Source: VRUE01 sp033856275
GTDB taxonomy: Bacteria; Actinomycetota; Thermoleophilia; Solirubrobacterales; 70-9
Length of the DNA stretch: 64,000 nucleotides
NCBI GenBank assembly: GCA_033856275.1
Contig: JAWVFJ010000033.1
Coordinates: 3,375 to 67,374 of the forward strand
Direction of reading: 5' to 3'
The notes beneath the pieces were generated by a model. The model had not been told where the DNA came from. It saw only the letters and a list, made by a program, of their open reading frames with translations, and made no database searches. The translations under genes were made by a program, and so were the position numbers. Shown piece after piece: positions 45,130-52,893 of this stretch (within the stretch, counting starts at the first letter, position 1; the number at the start of each line of letters is the position of its first letter).

Positions 45130-46441
45130 CCTGCACCCTGTAGTCGTCCCACTCCTGCCGCTTGATCTCGACAAAGCGGCGGAAGGTGTGCTCGCCAAGC
45201 GTGCGCAGGACCAGCTCTGAGTCGGCGGCGACCTCGATCGCCTCGCCCAGCGTCGCCGGCAGCTGCTCGATCCCCTGATGGGAGAGCTCCTCGGGCGAGA
45301 GGTGGTAGAGGTTCTGCTCCATCGGCTCGGGTAGCTCGTAGCCCTTCTCGATCCCTTCCAGGCCCGCCTGCAGCATGCCGGCGAAGCAGAGGTAGGGATT
45401 GCAGGCGGGGTCGGGACAGCGCAGCTCGGCGCGGGTCGCACTCTCCTTGCCAGGGTGATAGAGCGGCACCCGGATCAGCGCCGAGCGGTTGCGGCGTGAC
45501 CAGGCCAGATAGACAGGGGCCTCGTAGCCGGGCACGAGCCGCTTGTAGGAGTTGACCCACTGGGCGAAGAGCGGTGAGATCTCGCGCGCGTGCTTGAGCT
45601 GTCCCGCGATAAAGGCCTTTGCCGTGGGCGAGAGGAAGTACTGGTCGTCGGCATCGAAGAAGGCGTTCTTGCCGCCTTTGGTCAGCGACTGGTGCACGTG
45701 CATGCCGGAGCCGTTCTCGCCGAAGAGCGGCTTGGGCATGAAGGTGGCGTGCCAGCCGTACTTCATCGCGTACTCCTTGACGACGATGCGGTAAGTCATG
45801 CAGTCATCGGCCATCGCCAGGGCGTCCTTGTAGCGCATGTCGACCTCGTGCTGGGAGGGGCCGACCTCGTGGTGGGTGTACTCGACGTGGATGCCCATCT
45901 TCTCCAGCGCCAGAACGGTGTCACGGCGCACGTCGGAGCCGGCATCGAGCGTGGTCAGGTCGAAGTAACCGCCCTCGTCGAGGCCCTCGGGGACGCCATT
46001 CGGCGGCTTGGCCGAGCGAAAGTAGAAGAACTCGAGCTCGGGGCCGATGTTGAAGGCGTCGAAGCCCATCTCCTCGGCCCGTTTCAGCGCCCGTTTCATG
46101 ATCCAGCGCGGGTCGCCCTCATACGGTTCGCCTCCTGGGACCTGGATGTCGCAGAACATCCGCGCGACGGCGTTTTCACCCTCCGGTCGCCATGGGATAA
46201 GGGCGAAGGTCGAGGGGTCGGGCATGGCAATCATGTCGGACTCCTCGATCGGGTTGAAGCCGGTGATCGAAGAACCGTCGAAGCCCATTCCTCCCTCGAA
46301 GGCGTCATCCAGCTCGGAGGCGTTGATCGAGAAGCTCTTCAGCTGGCCCAGCACGTCGGTGAACCAGAGCCGGACGAAGCGGACGTCGGCGTCCTTGACC
46401 AGCTGGGCGACGTCAGCGGGGCTCTTCGGTTGGTCTGCCAT
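45089..46441 (-). CDS. glnA: Glutamine synthetase type I
   Basis: This is about 450 residues. It makes glutamine from glutamate, ammonia and ATP. MGFDGSSITGF, IGPELEFFYF, THHEVGPSQHEVDM, GSGMHVHQSL and NRSALIRVP are the catalytic and metal-binding blocks. The length and the C-terminal NLYHLSPEE differ from the adenylylated NLYDLP loop of the GSI-beta class, pointing to the shorter GSI-alpha type. ATG at 46441 with AGGAGG upstream is clear, so the longer frame to 46507 is not used. Confidence 0.95.
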   Translation of the reverse strand: MADQPKSPADVAQLVKDADVRFVRLWFTDVLGQLKSFSINASELDDAFEGGMGFDGSSITGFNPIEESDMIAMPDPSTFALIPWRPEGENAVARMFCDIQVPGGEPYEGDPRWIMKRALKRAEEMGFDAFNIGPELEFFYFRSAKPPNGVPEGLDEGGYFDLTTLDAGSDVRRDTVLALEKMGIHVEYTHHEVGPSQHEVDMRYKDALAMADDCMTYRIVVKEYAMKYGWHATFMPKPLFGENGSGMHVHQSLTKGGKNAFFDADDQYFLSPTAKAFIAGQLKHAREISPLFAQWVNSYKRLVPGYEAPVYLAWSRRNRSALIRVPLYHPGKESATRAELRCPDPACNPYLCFAGMLQAGLEGIEKGYELPEPMEQNLYHLSPEELSHQGIEQLPATLGEAIEVAADSELVLRTLGEHTFRRFVEIKRQEWDDYRVQVTPYEIEQFLPVL

Positions 46442-46589
46442 ATAACTGCCTCCTGGGCTCGCGCTTGTCCGCTTCGAGCGCGCAACGATAGGCCAAAGCA
46501 CCCTCACGAACTCCTTTGCGAGCGATTGCAGTGAACCGGGTGGGTAGAAGCGGCCGTATTCGGGTAAAGAGCGGTTGCTTTGCGGCAGC

Positions 46590-46633
46590 TTGCAGGACGA
46601 CCGAAAATCAGGTATAACTTACGAGACGTAAGT
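46590..46633 (+). promoter_or_regulatory. Promoter with overlapping operator before the AhpD-fold gene
   Basis: TTGCAG (46590-46595) and TATAAC (46613-46618) are separated by 17 bases, a good sigma-70-type promoter. An inverted repeat ACTTACG-AGA-CGTAAGT (46617-46633) covers the end of the -10 and the start site, where a repressor would block transcription. The start codon lies about 80 bases further on, leaving a real leader. Confidence 0.7.
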
Positions 46634-46715
46634 AACTGGCTGAAAGTAAAGTAAAGGCCAACTAAAGGCTCTACAAAGCGGAATTCCCCCAGTTGGAGCC
46701 GGAGGCGGATGCAAC

Positions 46716-47282
46716 GTGACAGTTAAAACAGACGTGAGCAGGTTCCAGATCCACGACGAGCTGACGGCACCTGATGAGAGCGCTCCCCTGATCAAAACGA
46801 TCCAGGCCACGGGTGGCGCGGTAACGAAGTTCGTGGGCGTGCTCGCCGGCGCGCCCGCCGTCCTGCGCGCCTACACGCGGATGCGCTCGGAGCTTCGCGG
46901 TGGAGTTTTGCCCCGGGCGACCCGCGAGCGGATTGCCCTGGCGGTAGCCGAGTACCGTGACGACACCTACAGCATTGCCCAGCACGCGAAGTCGGCACGA
47001 AGCGCCGGTCTCGGCCTCGACGAGGTCTCCCGGGCCCGCAGCTTCAGCTCGAACGACCCCAAAGAGGCAGCACTGCTCGAGTACCTGCACGGCGCCCTCG
47101 AGGCCAACGGCCACCCCCCGCTCCACCTCCACGAGGAGGCGCGTGAGATTGGTTGGAGTGACGAGGAGCTACTCGAGGCGGTCGCGCATCTCGTCCTAAA
47201 CGAGTTCCAAAGTCTGATCGCGGGTGCGGCTGAGCTACCCAAAGATCAGTCGAGCCCTCGGGTCCTTCCCTCCGTCGCGTAG
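46716..47282 (+). CDS. AhpD/carboxymuconolactone decarboxylase-fold protein lacking the CxxC
   Basis: This 188-residue all-helical protein aligns to the AhpD/CMD family at PRATRERIALAVAEY. Where peroxidases have C-x-x-C before the conserved His, this one reads D83-T-Y-S86 followed by IAQH90: both redox cysteines are gone and the His remains. Alkylhydroperoxidase activity by the usual mechanism is therefore unlikely. GTG start with GGAGG ten bases upstream. It is followed by two long palindromes. Confidence 0.78.
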   Translation: MTVKTDVSRFQIHDELTAPDESAPLIKTIQATGGAVTKFVGVLAGAPAVLRAYTRMRSELRGGVLPRATRERIALAVAEYRDDTYSIAQHAKSARSAGLGLDEVSRARSFSSNDPKEAALLEYLHGALEANGHPPLHLHEEAREIGWSDEELLEAVAHLVLNEFQSLIAGAAELPKDQSSPRVLPSVA

Positions 47283-47288
47283 GCGCAG

Positions 47289-47366
47289 GCAGGAGGGGGC
47301 TGCCATCCTCAAAACGCTCGGCAGGAGCCTCGCTGGAGTGTTTTGAGGATGGCAGCCCCCTCCTGC
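47289..47366. repeat. Perfect 27-base inverted repeat
   Basis: Arms 47289-47315 and 47340-47366 are exact complements over 27 bases, with a 24-base loop that can itself form GCTC/GAGC. It begins six bases after the stop codon of the AhpD-fold gene and can act as a terminator, but arms this long and perfect are unusual for one. Confidence 0.88.
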
Positions 47367-47400
47367 TTCGAGCAAACGACGGAGAAGCACAGAGAAGGGA

Positions 47401-47480
47401 GAGGGATCGGGTGCCTCTCTAAAAACACTCAAGAGCGGCCGCAAGGCCGCTCGTTTTGGGAGGGGCACCCGACCCCTCCC
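47401..47480. repeat. Nested palindrome with tetraloop hairpin, probable terminator
   Basis: Imperfect 26-base outer arms (47401-47426 and about 47453-47478, four differences, mostly G-U compatible in one strand) flank a perfect hairpin GAGCGGCC-GCAA-GGCCGCTC (47433-47452) with a GNRA-type tetraloop, followed by GTTTT. It ends six bases before the stop of the opposing secreted-protein gene. The sequence GGGAGGGGCACCCG here is shared with the palindrome at 25194-25302. Confidence 0.75.
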
Positions 47481-47485
47481 AACGC

Positions 47486-48172
47486 TTAATCCTCTACGAC
47501 GGTGACGGTGTAGAGGAGGCGGGCTGTGGCGTAGCGGCAGCCGTATTCGGCGCGGGTGCCTACCTTCTCCTGGGGTTCGCCTTGGCGGACATCGGTGGAG
47601 TCGACGCACTTGCCGGCTTCGCGGCTTGCGCGCCAGGCATTGCTGGAAGGTTGGCCCTGGGCAAAAGCGGGGGCCCAGGTAGGGACTGTGAGGCCGACGA
47701 TGTCGCCTGCTTTGACACGGAGGGAGGCGCCGAATTTGACGGTTTGGCCTAGGTAGGGACTGAGGACGTGGATCGAGCCTTGGGCGCGGAGGGCGTAGCG
47801 GGGCGGGTTGGTGCCGGCTACGCGGCGCAGGATTGCGAGGCGCGCCTCAGGCGGTGTGCCGAAAAAGCCATTGAAGAAGGAGCGCTGGCTGCTGGTCGGC
47901 TGCGAGAGCGTCAGCGTCCAAGACTTGATCTTGCCGTCGCGGCGCACTCGAAAGGGCAGCTGGCCCTGGCTAGTGCTGACCTGGAAGCCGGTGACGCTGC
48001 CGATCGCCTGGCATGGGGACTCGGGGCAGGAAGGGTCGGGCATCGTCGCCGTGTTACCGAGCACGACCGTCGTGTGCGCGGTTTCTTCTGTTGCAGCGCC
48101 AGCGCTGCCGGCGAAGACTACGAGGAGCATCAGCAGCCCGGCGTAGACAGCTGCCTGCAAGAACCTCGACAT
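47486..48172 (-). CDS. Secreted protein of unknown function
   Basis: The product has 228 residues. ATG at 48172 with GAGAGGAGC upstream is the best start; a longer frame to 48226 adds 18 unneeded residues. A signal peptide (about 1-27, ending AGSAGA) is followed by a beta-rich domain with four cysteines, two in DPSCPESPC and two near the C-terminus, probably disulfide-bonded. GSVTGFQVSTSQGQLPFRV and HVLSPYLGQTVKFGASLRV are prominent. I do not recognise the family. It lies downstream of the RlpA-like gene on the same strand. Confidence 0.75.
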   Translation of the reverse strand: MSRFLQAAVYAGLLMLLVVFAGSAGAATEETAHTTVVLGNTATMPDPSCPESPCQAIGSVTGFQVSTSQGQLPFRVRRDGKIKSWTLTLSQPTSSQRSFFNGFFGTPPEARLAILRRVAGTNPPRYALRAQGSIHVLSPYLGQTVKFGASLRVKAGDIVGLTVPTWAPAFAQGQPSSNAWRASREAGKCVDSTDVRQGEPQEKVGTRAEYGCRYATARLLYTVTVVED

Positions 48173-48250
48173 ACAAATGCTCCTCTCGTTGGAAACCTGC
48201 CCGTTCCGGGGCAGATTTACCATCAAACCGAGAAGTCCTGCTTAGTCGCG

Positions 48251-48760
48251 CTAGTGGGAGGAGCCGACGGCGACGGCGTAGCGAACCTGCCCTACGCCTT
48301 CGAAGTCCAGCGCGAGGCGGGCGCCGTTGGTGAGGTCGAAGTCGTTGCCCGGGGTGTATGGACCGCGATCGATCACTTTCGTCACCAGGGAGCGGCCGTG
48401 ATAGTTGAACCTGACCGTGGTCCCGCAAGGGAGCGTGCGATGAGCGACGCCGATCGTTCCCGGTCGCAGCGTCTGCCCGCATGCGGTGCCATTGCCGTAG
48501 AGGCCCGGGCCGTACCAGGTGGCGCCAGCCGAGCGCATCGGGCTGCTGAAGACGAGGCCCGCACCGCCAGAAGTGGTGCCTTCGGGAGCAGGCGCGCCGG
48601 CTCCTCCGGTTTGCGCTTCGGCAGCCAGGGGCGCCAGAGCCAGGGAGAGCAGCGCCGTGGCCAGGGAGATTCGGCTCAGCCGTTGGCTGAGGTGGGCGCG
48701 CGCAGCGTGCCCTCGCCGTGAATGATCTTTCCGCCCGTGGCGGTTCTTGCCTGTCTTCAT
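48251..48760 (-). CDS. RlpA-like double-psi beta-barrel cell-wall protein
   Basis: This is about 169 residues. A basic N-terminus and hydrophobic segment (about 30-48) form a signal peptide. The DPBB domain has SAGATWYGPGLYGNGTACGQ, GVAHRTLPCGTTVRFNYHGRSLVTKVIDRGPY and NDFDLTNGARLAL, matching RlpA with two added cysteines. RlpA proteins bind or cleave stem-less peptidoglycan. A c-di-AMP riboswitch lies directly upstream on this strand, tying expression to cell-wall or osmotic signalling. Confidence 0.88.
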   Translation of the reverse strand: MKTGKNRHGRKDHSRRGHAARAHLSQRLSRISLATALLSLALAPLAAEAQTGGAGAPAPEGTTSGGAGLVFSSPMRSAGATWYGPGLYGNGTACGQTLRPGTIGVAHRTLPCGTTVRFNYHGRSLVTKVIDRGPYTPGNDFDLTNGARLALDFEGVGQVRYAVAVGSSH

Positions 48761-48771
48761 AGCTCTTTACG

Positions 48772-48919
48772 ACGCTTACGGGGTTAGCTGACGGGCTCGC
48801 GCTGAAAGAGCTGCGCTACGCGGCAGATGCCGACGATTCGCCCCAACAATTGGGTCCCCCGCTCTTCGCGATATGTAGGCGAAGATTCAGCGGAAGTTGG
48901 CGGCAGGTTAGCAAACGCT
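48772..48919 (-). promoter_or_regulatory. c-di-AMP riboswitch (ydaO/yuaA type)
   Basis: Read on the minus strand, conserved blocks of this class appear in order: CGCTGAAT (48892-48885), AGCGGGGGACCCA (48863-48851), GGGGCGAATC (48844-48835) and CCCGTCAGCTAACC (48795-48782), ending GTAAGCGT. The ends can pair as P1 (GCGTTTGC with GTAAGCGT, using G-U pairs). In actinobacteria this class often precedes cell-wall enzymes, which fits the RlpA-like gene 11 bases beyond. The class generally turns expression off when c-di-AMP binds. The short gap to the start codon suggests control near the ribosome site. Confidence 0.88.
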
Positions 48920-48944
48920 AAGACAGAAACTTGTCCAGGCATGG

Positions 48945-48970
48945 AAAAGGCCCCTTTGCAGGGGCCTTTT
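48945..48970 (-). terminator. Terminator of the RNase P RNA gene
   Basis: AAAAGGCCCC (48945-48954) and GGGGCCTTTT (48961-48970) are perfect arms around a six-base loop, immediately beyond the 3' end of rnpB on the minus strand. The T run is part of the stem, as in a canonical intrinsic terminator. Confidence 0.85.
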
Positions 48971-48972
48971 CG

Positions 48973-49340
48973 TTAGCGGGCCTGTAAGCCGGATCCTGTC
49001 GTGAGCGACTATCTGTCTCACCGGGGCCGCAGCCCCGGGGGCCGCCGAAGCGGCCTGCGGCCTACCTGGACCTCGCCGGGCAGGGTCGACGGTCCTGCTT
49101 GGCCTTGCACCTGGCGGGGTTTGCCTGGCCGCCGCGTCACCGCGACGCCGGTGCGCTCTTACCGCACCATTTCACCTTTGCCTGTACGCGACTCACGTGT
49201 GGCCGCGCCATCGGCCGTGTATTTCTGTGGCACTGTCCCGCGGGTTTCCCCGGGTGGGCGTTACCCACCGCCATGCCCTCTGGTGTCCGGACTTTCCTCG
49301 AGGGGTTTTCTCTCCCCCCGCAGTCGCTCGGCCCGCCCTT
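48973..49340 (-). ncRNA. rnpB: RNase P RNA
   Basis: On the minus strand the 5' region contains the near-universal GAGGAAAGTCCGGAC followed by ACCAGAGGGCATGGCGG and GGGTAACGCC, and the 3' end has GACAGGATCCGGCTTAC. GGCGGGCC near 49338 pairs with GGCCCGC near 48976 to form P1, which sets both ends to within a few bases. This is the catalytic RNA that removes 5' leaders from tRNA precursors. It appears to be bacterial type A. Confidence 0.95.
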
Positions 49341-49373
49341 CGATGGTAGCGCGGGATCGATGAGCTTGAGACA

Positions 49374-50225
49374 ATGCATCGAATATCCTGCGTCGCGATG
49401 CCGGTTGCCATCGTCACGGGAGCAGGCGGTGGCCTCGGACGCGCGATCGCCGTCGAGTTGGCCAACCGCGGCTACCTCGTCCATGCCACGGACCTCGATC
49501 CCGATGCTGCTGCCCGCACCGCGGCCGAACTCGGCGCCGGCGCGCAATCGTCGGGGCTCGACGTGCGTGACGAGGGTGCCTGCCGGGCGCTTGCCGCGGA
49601 AGCCGCGACGCAAGCCGGTGCGCTCGACCTCTGGGTCAACAACGCGGGCGTGCTCGCCACCGGGCTCGCCTGGGAGCAGGACGAGGCGACGCGCCGGACG
49701 ATGATTGAGGTCAACGCGCTGGGGACGACGAACGGCACCGTCGCCGCCCTGGAGCCGATGATCGCCGCCGGCCGCGGCCATGTGATCAATGTGATCTCAC
49801 TGGCGGGCATCGTCGCGGCGCCAGGGGAGGTCAACTACTCGGCGAGCAAGCATGCGGCCATGGCCTTCACCCTCGGCACCCTCTTTGACCTGCGTCGCTC
49901 CGGCATCGAGGGAGTCGACCTCTCCGCTGTCTGCCCCGACGGCATCTGGACGCCGATGCTCGAGGACAAGCTCGACGATCCCGACGCCGCCGGCTCCTTC
50001 TCCGGCCACCTGCTCACCGCCGAACAGGTCGCGACCGAGATCGGCAAGCTGACCGAATATCCTCGTCCCATTCTGATCCTGCCGCGCTGGCGTGGCCTGC
50101 AGCTCCGCCTGCTCGATCTGTTCCCTCGCCTCACCCTGCGCCTGCTCCCGCTGGCTATGAGCGACGCGCGACGCAAACAGCGCCGTTACAAGAAGCGAAT
50201 CGAAGCCGGCAAGTGGCCTAAGTAG
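49374..50225 (+). CDS. Short-chain dehydrogenase/reductase
   Basis: This is 275-283 residues depending on start (ATG 49374 or 49398; MPVAIVTG at the second is the usual SDR opening). VTGAGGGLGRAIA binds the NAD(P) cofactor, WVNNAGV is the structural motif, and NVISLAG with NYSASKHA provides Ser, Tyr and Lys. The C-terminus is rich in basic residues (RRKQRRYKKRIEAGK). Substrate is unknown. It is divergent from rnpB and ends four bases before the stop of lexA. Confidence 0.88.
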   Translation: MHRISCVAMPVAIVTGAGGGLGRAIAVELANRGYLVHATDLDPDAAARTAAELGAGAQSSGLDVRDEGACRALAAEAATQAGALDLWVNNAGVLATGLAWEQDEATRRTMIEVNALGTTNGTVAALEPMIAAGRGHVINVISLAGIVAAPGEVNYSASKHAAMAFTLGTLFDLRRSGIEGVDLSAVCPDGIWTPMLEDKLDDPDAAGSFSGHLLTAEQVATEIGKLTEYPRPILILPRWRGLQLRLLDLFPRLTLRLLPLAMSDARRKQRRYKKRIEAGKWPK

Positions 50226-50229
50226 ACGG

Positions 50230-50841
50230 CTAAATCTTGCGAAAGACGCCGACGACCTTGCCCAGTACGGTCGCCTCCGTGGTGCGGATTGGCTCCATCG
50301 TCTCGTTCTCGGGCTGCAGGCGGACGTGATCGGCTTCCCGGAAGAAACGCTTGACGGTCGCCTCTTCGCCGATCAGGGCGACGACGATTTCGCCGTTGAC
50401 CGCGTCGTCCGCCGGCCGCACAACGACGTAATCGTTTTCGAAGATGCCAGCGTCCTTCATGCTCTCACCACGCACTTTGAGGATGTAGTCGCCATCCTCG
50501 CCGCCGATCACGTCGGGCACTTCGATGTATTCCTCGACGTTCTCTTCGGCGACGATCGGCTCACCCGCGGCGACGTGCCCGACCAGCGGCAGGCCATTGC
50601 CCGGCATGATCGTCTTCTTCGCCTTGTCGAATAGCAGCTCGATCGCCCGCGGCTTCGAGGGATCGCGCCTGAGCAACCCGATCTTCTCCAGGTTGGACAG
50701 ATGGGCGTGCACGGTAGAAGACGAATGCAGTCCGACCGCTTTGCCGATCTCGCGCACCGTCGGCGGGTAGCCGGTCTTGGCGGCGTACTTGCCGATGAAG
50801 TCGAAGATCTCTTTCTGCCTCTTGGTCAGATCCAGGTCCAC
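50230..50841 (-). CDS. lexA: LexA SOS repressor
   Basis: This 203-residue protein has an N-terminal winged helix (YPPTVREIGKAVGLHSSSTVHAHL) and a C-terminal S24 protease domain. The self-cleavage site is Ala-Gly in GHVAAGEPI, the nucleophile Ser is in RGESM and the Lys in EEATVKRF. RecA filaments trigger cleavage and release the DNA repair regulon. GTG start with GGAGGGGAG upstream. A perfect SOS box lies 41 bases before the start, showing autoregulation. Confidence 0.96.
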   Translation of the reverse strand: MDLDLTKRQKEIFDFIGKYAAKTGYPPTVREIGKAVGLHSSSTVHAHLSNLEKIGLLRRDPSKPRAIELLFDKAKKTIMPGNGLPLVGHVAAGEPIVAEENVEEYIEVPDVIGGEDGDYILKVRGESMKDAGIFENDYVVVRPADDAVNGEIVVALIGEEATVKRFFREADHVRLQPENETMEPIRTTEATVLGKVVGVFRKI

Positions 50842-50881
50842 GCTCTGCTCCCCTCCGCGAAACGCCGGGTATCAACTCGTT

Positions 50882-50895
50882 CGAACACTTGTTCG
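50882..50895 (-). promoter_or_regulatory. LexA operator (SOS box)
   Basis: CGAACACTTGTTCG matches the Gram-positive/actinobacterial SOS box CGAAC-N4-GTTCG, with perfect dyad arms. It lies just upstream of lexA, where the gene product should bind. Confidence 0.92.
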
Positions 50896-50972
50896 CAACC
50901 TTACCGCCAACCCCGGATGCCCGCAACCAGAAGCCCCGGAATCCCCAAACATCTAGAATCGTCGCCCCTCAA

Positions 50973-51058
50973 GCGGCTGTGGCGGAACTGGTAGACGCGC
51001 AAGGTTGAGGGCCTTGTGAGCCGAAAGGCTCGTGATGGTTCGACTCCATTCAGCCGCA
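50973..51058 (+). tRNA. tRNA-Leu (anticodon GAG)
   Basis: The 86-base cloverleaf has acceptor arms GCGGCTG/CAGCCGC with discriminator A, D-loop AACTGGTAGA, anticodon stem CAAGG/CCTTG with loop TTGAGGG (anticodon GAG), a long variable arm GAGCC-GAAA-GGCTC typical of class II tRNAs, and TTCGACT in the T loop. CCA is not encoded. Confidence 0.95.
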
Positions 51059-51262
51059 TTGAAAGGTCGTCGGGATTCGACGGGACGGCAGTCGGGCAAA
51101 TTTACGCCGAAGTGGCGGATAGGACACGGAGAAAACCAAAGCGGGATCCGGACGAACCGGTAGAGCAGTCGCCGTGGCTCGAGCGCGACGCCACCTCGCG
51201 CGCGGCCTTGCCTGCAGCGGCGCGCTCGACGGGAGAGCGTTCGTCCTGGTGACGATGAGATG
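51059..51262 (+). other. Non-coding stretch after tRNA-Leu
   Basis: I see no convincing gene here. A short + strand frame to 51252 runs out of the tRNA itself and gives an Arg/Glu/Pro-rich peptide with no recognisable family. It could be a decayed remnant. I see no terminator hairpin, attachment repeat of the tRNA end, or integrase. Confidence 0.5.
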
Positions 51263-52891
51263 TCAGGCGGTCATCGGCTTGGGTTCGGCCGGGGGCGGAT
51301 CGGGCCCGGCCTGCAGTTCGTCGAAGCGGCGATCAGGCAGGCGGCGGGTCGTCCAAAAGGAAGCCAGGGCGAGGAAGGCGGCGAAGAGGAAGGCGGTCTT
51401 CAGCGCCTTCAGCTGCGCGTCTTCGTAGTTTTCGACCAGTGCCTCGGCGGTCGCGGCATCGAGGCCGGCCGCCTCGGCCCCGGTTCGCACTTCGTCAGCG
51501 GCGACGAAGCTGCCGCCGGCACTGAGCCGCACCTCCAGCTGCTTACTGACGCCGGCGGAGATGCGCGCGTCGTCGGCGACGTTGGCTGTGAAGGCGGTGA
51601 TCAGGCCGGTGATTACGATTGCGCCGAGCAGGGCGGTGCCGAGTGAAGAGCCCAACTGCTGTGCGGTGCTCTGCAGGCCACCGGCCTCGCTGCGGTCGCG
51701 GTCGCCGACCGAGGACTGCACGACGTTGCCGAGCTGGGAGACGATCAGGCCCATACCCACCCCCAGCACTCCCATCGCGATCAGGAACGGGGTGCTGTTC
51801 AGCTCGGGCTCGATCGTGCTGAGAAGCAGCAGGATCGCGGCGAAGACGGTGACTAGACCAGCCCGGACGAGCGGCCGCGGGGCGAAGCGCTTGGCCAGTG
51901 CCGAGCCGGCGATCGCGGCGAAGAAGAGACCTGCCGAGGCAGGCAGCATGCGCACGCCCGTTTCGAGCGCATCCAGGCCCTGGACGACCTGCAGGAAGAG
52001 CGGGATGGTGAAGAAGACCCCCATCAGGATCAGGTTCTGGGCGAGAAACATCGCAACGCCACCACGCAGCTGTGAGATACGCAACAACGGCAGGTGCACC
52101 AGTGGATCCTGGCCGAGCCTTTCGCGGCGGCGCTCCCAGGCCACGAATCCCGCCAGCACCAGCCCGCCGGCACCGATCACGAAGGGAGTCAGCGAGAAGC
52201 CGAATGGCTCGATCGGCGAGCTGCGCGGGGCCAGCCAGCCCCAATTGCTCGCCTGCAAGACGCCGAAGACGACCAGGGCCAGGCCCGCGGCCGAGAGCAC
52301 GCCGCCGACCCAGTCGAGTGCCGGGGCCTGGCCCTCTCGCTCGGGCTCCCGGATCAGCCGCGTGCCGGCAAGGATGCCCAGCGCGACGACCACCTCGCCG
52401 ACGAAGACGATCCGCCAGCTCAGCTCCGTCGTCGCCCAGCCGCCGAGGATCGGACCGACCGCGATGCCGGCGCCTGCGACGCCGCCGAGCACGCCATAGG
52501 CGATCGCCCGATCGCCGCCCCTGTAGTTGCCGGCGACGAGGGCGATCAGGGCTGGGATGACCAGCGCGGCGCCGATGCCCTCGAGAACCGACCAGCCGAG
52601 CATCAACGAGGGCACGCTCCAGGATGCCGCCGTCAGCCCCGAGCCGACCCCGTAGATGCAGAGGCCGACGGTGAAGGCGCGACGCCGTCCCCAGATGTCG
52701 CCGAGCTTGCCGCCGGTCAGCATCAATCCCGCCATGACCAGGGCGTAGAAGGCGATTACCGCCTGGATTGTGGTGACCGTGGTATCGAAGTCTTCGACCA
52801 GCTGCGAGATCGCGACGTTCATCACCGCCTGATCGAGCACCATTAGGAACTGGGCGGCGCCGAGCGTCACGAGGACTCCCCACTTGGCCAT
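51263..52891 (-). CDS. MFS exporter, DHA2 (14-helix, EmrB/QacA) type
   Basis: This 542-residue protein has 14 predicted membrane helices. LDQAVMNVAISQLVEDF matches motif D1 of DHA2 drug:proton antiporters (usual LDxTIVNVALP), and GKLGDIWGRRRAF is motif A. It should export drugs, lipids or metabolites in exchange for protons. Its ATG lies two bases after the GAP-family gene, at the end of the zinc operon. Confidence 0.88.
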   Translation of the reverse strand: MAKWGVLVTLGAAQFLMVLDQAVMNVAISQLVEDFDTTVTTIQAVIAFYALVMAGLMLTGGKLGDIWGRRRAFTVGLCIYGVGSGLTAASWSVPSLMLGWSVLEGIGAALVIPALIALVAGNYRGGDRAIAYGVLGGVAGAGIAVGPILGGWATTELSWRIVFVGEVVVALGILAGTRLIREPEREGQAPALDWVGGVLSAAGLALVVFGVLQASNWGWLAPRSSPIEPFGFSLTPFVIGAGGLVLAGFVAWERRRERLGQDPLVHLPLLRISQLRGGVAMFLAQNLILMGVFFTIPLFLQVVQGLDALETGVRMLPASAGLFFAAIAGSALAKRFAPRPLVRAGLVTVFAAILLLLSTIEPELNSTPFLIAMGVLGVGMGLIVSQLGNVVQSSVGDRDRSEAGGLQSTAQQLGSSLGTALLGAIVITGLITAFTANVADDARISAGVSKQLEVRLSAGGSFVAADEVRTGAEAAGLDAATAEALVENYEDAQLKALKTAFLFAAFLALASFWTTRRLPDRRFDELQAGPDPPPAEPKPMTA

Positions 52892-52893
52892 CG

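Noticed and set aside
48761..49373. Small open frames over the riboswitch and rnpB region
   Set aside because: Both RNAs have conserved sequence blocks in the right order. The frames there have no RBS or protein similarity that I can see.
50973..51262. Integrated element at tRNA-Leu
   Set aside because: No integrase, no repeated tRNA 3' end and no change in composition in the following genes.
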